NCBI RefSeq assembly: GCF_008386395.1
Contig: NZ_CP043761.1
Location: 4,030,001 to 4,094,000, forward strand
Source: Paenibacillus sp. 37
GTDB taxonomy: Bacteria > Bacillota > Bacilli > Paenibacillales > Paenibacillaceae
Direction of reading: 5' to 3'
DNA: 64,000 bases
In this document: positions 60,956 through 64,000 of the stretch, piece after piece
How the letters are laid out: every line of letters starts with the position of its first letter
How positions within the stretch are numbered: position 1 is the stretch's first letter
Notes under the pieces: generated by a model
The model's input: only the letters and a program-made list of their open reading frames with translations
Told to the model about the DNA's origin: nothing
The model's database searches: none
Made by a program: the position numbers and the translations under genes

Positions 60956-61936
60956 ATGGAAAAGACATCAGCAGCATCACCTGTTTACCGCAAGGAACGA
61001 AGTAATACCGGATTCTGGCTTGTAGTTCTCGGCGCCGCCTTATGGGGGGTCGACCCACTCTTCCGCATTATTTTGCTAAATACGATGACATCCACGCAGA
61101 TTGTACTGGTGGAACATATCATCGTCAGTCTTATTGCCATTCCCGTGCTATGGAAATTCCGGTCTGACCTGAAAAACCTGCGCGCTCGCCACTGGATTGC
61201 CGTGATTTTTATCTCATGGGGAGGTTCAGCACTTGCAACGGTGTTGTTCACCATGGCACTAACACATAACGATCCGAACACAGTTCTATTATTGCAAAAA
61301 ATGCAACCACTCTTCGCTATCGTGCTGGCTAAACTGTTATTGAAAGAAACGTTGCCTCGTCGCTTCGGTGGATTGTTCTTCATAGCATTAGCAGGAACCT
61401 ACCTGCTTACATTTGGCTTCACATTGCCATTAGGTAACTGGGACAACTGGATTCATGCTGGAAGCTTGTTATCCCTTGGGGCCGCTGCCTTATGGGGAGG
61501 TTCAACCGTTATGGGACGATTGATGCTGGGTCAGGCGCGTTACGAAACCGTCACCTCTCTTCGTTTTGTCGTTGCTCTCCCGCTCCTGATTTTTATGACG
61601 TGGAACGAAGGTGCGGCATGGACGTTTCCGTCCGGAACGGGTGAACAGACCGCTGTCATCCTCAACATTCTCGGTCAGGCATTGTTACCAGGTTTGCTCA
61701 GTCTTCTGTTGTATTACAAAGGTCTGTCGTCAACCAAAGCTTCTGTTGCAACACTCGCAGAACTTAGCTTCCCGATGGCGGGTGTGTTGGTGAACTGGAT
61801 CGCTTTCCGTACGCTGATTACATGGGAGCAGTTGCTTGGTTTTATTTTAATCTGGGTGGCCCTCTTCGCCATTTCCAGACAGCAGGAAAGATCATCAACT
61901 GCGGCGGATGCTGCACCGAAGCTGCGTACAGAGTAA
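60956..61936 (+). CDS. EamA/DMT-family transporter under FMN riboswitch control, probable riboflavin importer
   Basis: 326 residues from ATG 60956 (GAAGGAG upstream); the longer frame back to 60815 covers the terminator. It has ten predicted membrane helices in two EamA repeats (about 20-155 and 170-310; LGAALWGVDPLFRIILLN, LQKMQPLFAIVLAKLLLKETLPRRFGG, GSLLSLGAAALWGGSTVMG, LSFPMAGVLVNWIAFRT). Other EamA members such as RibN import riboflavin. The FMN riboswitch directly upstream strongly suggests the same role here. The substrate is an inference from regulation and family, not from binding residues. Confidence 0.85.
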   Translation: MEKTSAASPVYRKERSNTGFWLVVLGAALWGVDPLFRIILLNTMTSTQIVLVEHIIVSLIAIPVLWKFRSDLKNLRARHWIAVIFISWGGSALATVLFTMALTHNDPNTVLLLQKMQPLFAIVLAKLLLKETLPRRFGGLFFIALAGTYLLTFGFTLPLGNWDNWIHAGSLLSLGAAALWGGSTVMGRLMLGQARYETVTSLRFVVALPLLIFMTWNEGAAWTFPSGTGEQTAVILNILGQALLPGLLSLLLYYKGLSSTKASVATLAELSFPMAGVLVNWIAFRTLITWEQLLGFILIWVALFAISRQQERSSTAADAAPKLRTE

Positions 61937-61985
61937 GTGGATATATCCGAGGTTCTCCTATAAACAAATAGTCAAATATAAAAAT

Positions 61986-62022
61986 AAAACCATTGCATAT
62001 CAAATTAGATGAGCAGTGGTTT
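61986..62022 (+). terminator. Terminator of the EamA transporter gene
   Basis: Stem AAAACCATTGC / GCAGTGGTTTT (one mismatch) followed by TTTATTTCC. The rest of 61937-62261 holds promoter sequence only. Confidence 0.82.
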
Positions 62023-62261
62023 TTTTATTTCCATTTCTCGATGTTACTCGATCATTTTTTCAATTAGCAATATAAGGTATTAACCCTGTCCTTTATTTCT
62101 ATATCGCAAATACAAATACTCCCCTCTTTTCCCTCCAACCTCATAACGGATATGCATATCATCGCACTTCGTCTCTTCTATGTTTTGTCTTTTGTCTAAT
62201 CCGGTGGTACGATGACATATGGAATAAACAGATGAATTATATTCAGAGAGGAACGATCATA

Positions 62262-63758
62262 ATGTCTTCATTCTCATATACCTCCTACGACGCTATAGGT
62301 TTGGCTGAACTGATCCGATCCCGGGAAGTATCCCCGGTTGAATTGCTGGAAGCGGCGTTTGCACGCCTTGAAGAAGTGAATCCGCAACTTAATGCAGTTA
62401 TTCGTACATATGAAAATCGTGCACGGGAGGAAGCCAGTTTGGTTCGCCCTGGAGAACAACCTTTTGCCGGTGTGCCCCTGCTCCTGAAAGATATCTCGCA
62501 ATCCTTGGAAGGTGAATTTCTCACTTCAGGCTCCCGTCTGTTCAGCGAGCATCGCGCATTACGCAATTCCAATTTTGTCACTCGACTCCGTGATGCGGGT
62601 TTTATCATCATAGGACATACGAATACGCCCGAATTTGGCTTGAAAAATATTACGGAGCCCCGCCTCCATGGCCCAAGTCGCAATCCCTGGAATATCAATC
62701 ACTCTCCAGGTGGATCTAGCGGTGGTGCCGCTGCCGCTGTAGCTTCGGGTATTGTTCCTCTGGCCGGAGCCAGTGACGGAGGCGGTTCGATTCGTATCCC
62801 GGCTTCCTTTAGCGGATTGTTTGGATTGAAGCCAACCCGCGGGCGCACTCCTGTAGGACCGGGAGTTGGTCGTCAATGGCAAGGCGCATCGATTGATTTT
62901 GCCCTCTCTCGCTCGGTTCGGGACAGTGCTGCATTGCTTGATACCTTACAAGTCATACAGCCTGAAGCTGCATTTCATGCGCCACTCTTTCCAGGCAGTT
63001 ACTTGGCAGATATGAGCTATCCACATCAACGCAAACTGAAAATTGCATACACAACCGATTCGCCCGTAGGTACACCCGTCAGCGTAGAAGCCAAAGAGTC
63101 TGTACTCAAGCTCGTTTGCTGGTTGGAAGATCAAGGTCATCATGTTGAAGAAAAACTCAGTCCAGTCAATGGAGTTAGGTTGATGGAGAATTATTACATG
63201 ATGAACAGTGGTGAAATGGCCGCGATGATCTCTTCCATGGAACGATCCATGGGTCGGGCTCTGACCTCCGATGATATGGAGATTGAATCCTGGGTTCTGG
63301 CTGAAGCTGGAAAAAAGGTGTCCGCCGCGGAATTTGTACATAGCTTAGCTGAATGGGATGTAGCTGCAGCTCAGATGTCCACCTTGTTTGAGCGTTATGA
63401 CTTCTATGTCACACCCGTTAATGCTTTTTCTGCGCCTAAGATTGGAGAATTAACACCTCAAGACGAACAGATCCGTAATCTGATGCGAATTAGTGAGTTG
63501 GACAAGACCCAGCAGCAGCAACTCATTTATGAAATGTTTGAGCCCAGTCTTACGTATACACCTTTCACCCAGCTTGCAAATCTGACCGGCCAGCCTGCGA
63601 TAAGTGTACCTCTTCATATGACACCAGAAGGTTTGCCAATGGGTGTACAGGTTATGGCAACCAAAGGCCGTGAAGACTGGTTGCTGCATCTCGCTGGTCA
63701 GTTGGAAACATCCGAACTTTGGATTGGGATGAAAGGTAATCCTCTGTTCCCAGCATAA
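62262..63758 (+). CDS. Amidase-signature family hydrolase
   Basis: 498 residues from ATG 62262 (AGAGGAA 9 nt upstream). The catalytic triad is Lys76 (PLLLKDIS), cis-Ser152 ([15 protein letters not shown]) and nucleophile Ser176 ([11 protein letters not shown]). The spacing (76 and 24) matches the amidase-signature family. It resembles GatA-like and 6-aminohexanoate/indoleacetamide amidases; no GatB or GatC gene is adjacent, so it is not the tRNA amidotransferase subunit. It probably releases ammonia from an amide. The following gene encodes a DUF1989 protein often linked to urea and allophanate metabolism. Confidence 0.88.
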   Translation: MSSFSYTSYDAIGLAELIRSREVSPVELLEAAFARLEEVNPQLNAVIRTYENRAREEASLVRPGEQPFAGVPLLLKDISQSLEGEFLTSGSRLFSEHRALRNSNFVTRLRDAGFIIIGHTNTPEFGLKNITEPRLHGPSRNPWNINHSPGGSSGGAAAAVASGIVPLAGASDGGGSIRIPASFSGLFGLKPTRGRTPVGPGVGRQWQGASIDFALSRSVRDSAALLDTLQVIQPEAAFHAPLFPGSYLADMSYPHQRKLKIAYTTDSPVGTPVSVEAKESVLKLVCWLEDQGHHVEEKLSPVNGVRLMENYYMMNSGEMAAMISSMERSMGRALTSDDMEIESWVLAEAGKKVSAAEFVHSLAEWDVAAAQMSTLFERYDFYVTPVNAFSAPKIGELTPQDEQIRNLMRISELDKTQQQQLIYEMFEPSLTYTPFTQLANLTGQPAISVPLHMTPEGLPMGVQVMATKGREDWLLHLAGQLETSELWIGMKGNPLFPA

Positions 63759-63906
63759 ACGCAATATTTTACACGTTTCTGATGAGTAATCTTTCATCCA
63801 CTCTATTCTTATTTTTCATATTCGCATGCCTACATTACTTGCTATAGTGCATGAAAGCAATGTCGTCTCCGCATACTGAAGTAAAAAGACATCGGAGGAG
63901 ACAGTG

Positions 63907-64000
63907 ATGAATTCAACGGAATCTCATAAACAATCTATTCACATTCCTGCCAAGACAGGCTACGCTCTTAGAGTGAAAAAAGGCTCACTGATCCGTATAA
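63907..64000 (+). CDS. DUF1989 (urea carboxylase-associated) protein, 3' end outside window
   Basis: Only 31 residues are inside the window. ATG 63907 has GGAGGAG 5-8 nt upstream. The read sequence MNSTESHKQSIHIPAKTGYA, then RVKKGSLIRI, matches the start of DUF1989 proteins (IPA-G-A-R-KKG--IRI). Members bind metal and accompany urea amidolyase or aminomethyltransferase genes. The fit to nitrogen salvage agrees with the adjacent amidase. Confidence 0.7.
   Translation, partial: MNSTESHKQSIHIPAKTGYALRVKKGSLIRI

Overview
The window looks like chromosome of a spore-forming Firmicute, most likely Paenibacillus. Supporting signs are moderate GC, strong GGAGG-type ribosome binding sites with frequent TTG/GTG starts, a cwlJ-gerQ spore germination pair, a collagen-like spore-surface type protein and DUF3231. 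The genus is inferred from gene content, not from a marker gene.

Layout. Bases 1-2213 hold the 5' part of a modular secreted GH26 mannanase. Bases 2596-19502 are a large purine catabolism locus on the minus strand. pucR (17880-19502) is followed by a long operon: pucL (OHCU decarboxylase-uricase), pucM, pucH, pucF, pucG, a gamma-glutamyltransferase-family hydrolase resembling HpxW, a purine-type amidohydrolase, pucA (XdhC) and pucB. After a terminator and a second clear promoter come the xanthine dehydrogenase subunits pucC-pucD-pucE. Together these take guanine/xanthine to urate, allantoin, allantoate and ureidoglycine; PucG plus the GGT-like enzyme suggest an exit through oxalurate and oxamate. 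No purine permease is visible.

Bases 19931-34166 carry a CHASE3 hybrid histidine kinase, fumarase (fumC), an aldose epimerase, an MBL hydrolase, a tandem pair of M29 aminopeptidases, an ECF sigma/anti-sigma pair with a small secreted protein, and a CorC/HlyC-type membrane protein behind an unusual leader. Bases 34549-42411 hold a sigma factor fused to a DUF1835 region, gerQ, cwlJ, a secreted protein made of two TIM-barrel-like repeats, an SDR oxidoreductase, small proteins and the collagen-like protein. Bases 42723-48934 form an AT-richer accessory block: papain-fold peptidase, P-loop kinase, methyltransferase, NUDIX, aminoglycoside phosphotransferase-like protein, a frameshifted beta-lactamase-family protein, a decayed second methyltransferase copy and DUF3231.

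Bases 49405-64000 carry a second MBL hydrolase, a small Cys-rich gene with an excellent FNR/Rex-type operator, a BNR/YCF48-type lipoprotein, L-lactate dehydrogenase, a tyrosine recombinase, an amino acid permease, a second amidohydrolase, a divergent CGNR regulator/DinB pair sharing a repeat-rich promoter, an FMN riboswitch controlling an EamA transporter (candidate riboflavin importer), an amidase and the start of a DUF1989 gene. A dispersed repeat occurs three times (10122, 19759, 54537), each next to the 3' end of a gene. No rRNA, tRNA, CRISPR array, complete insertion sequence or prophage was seen.
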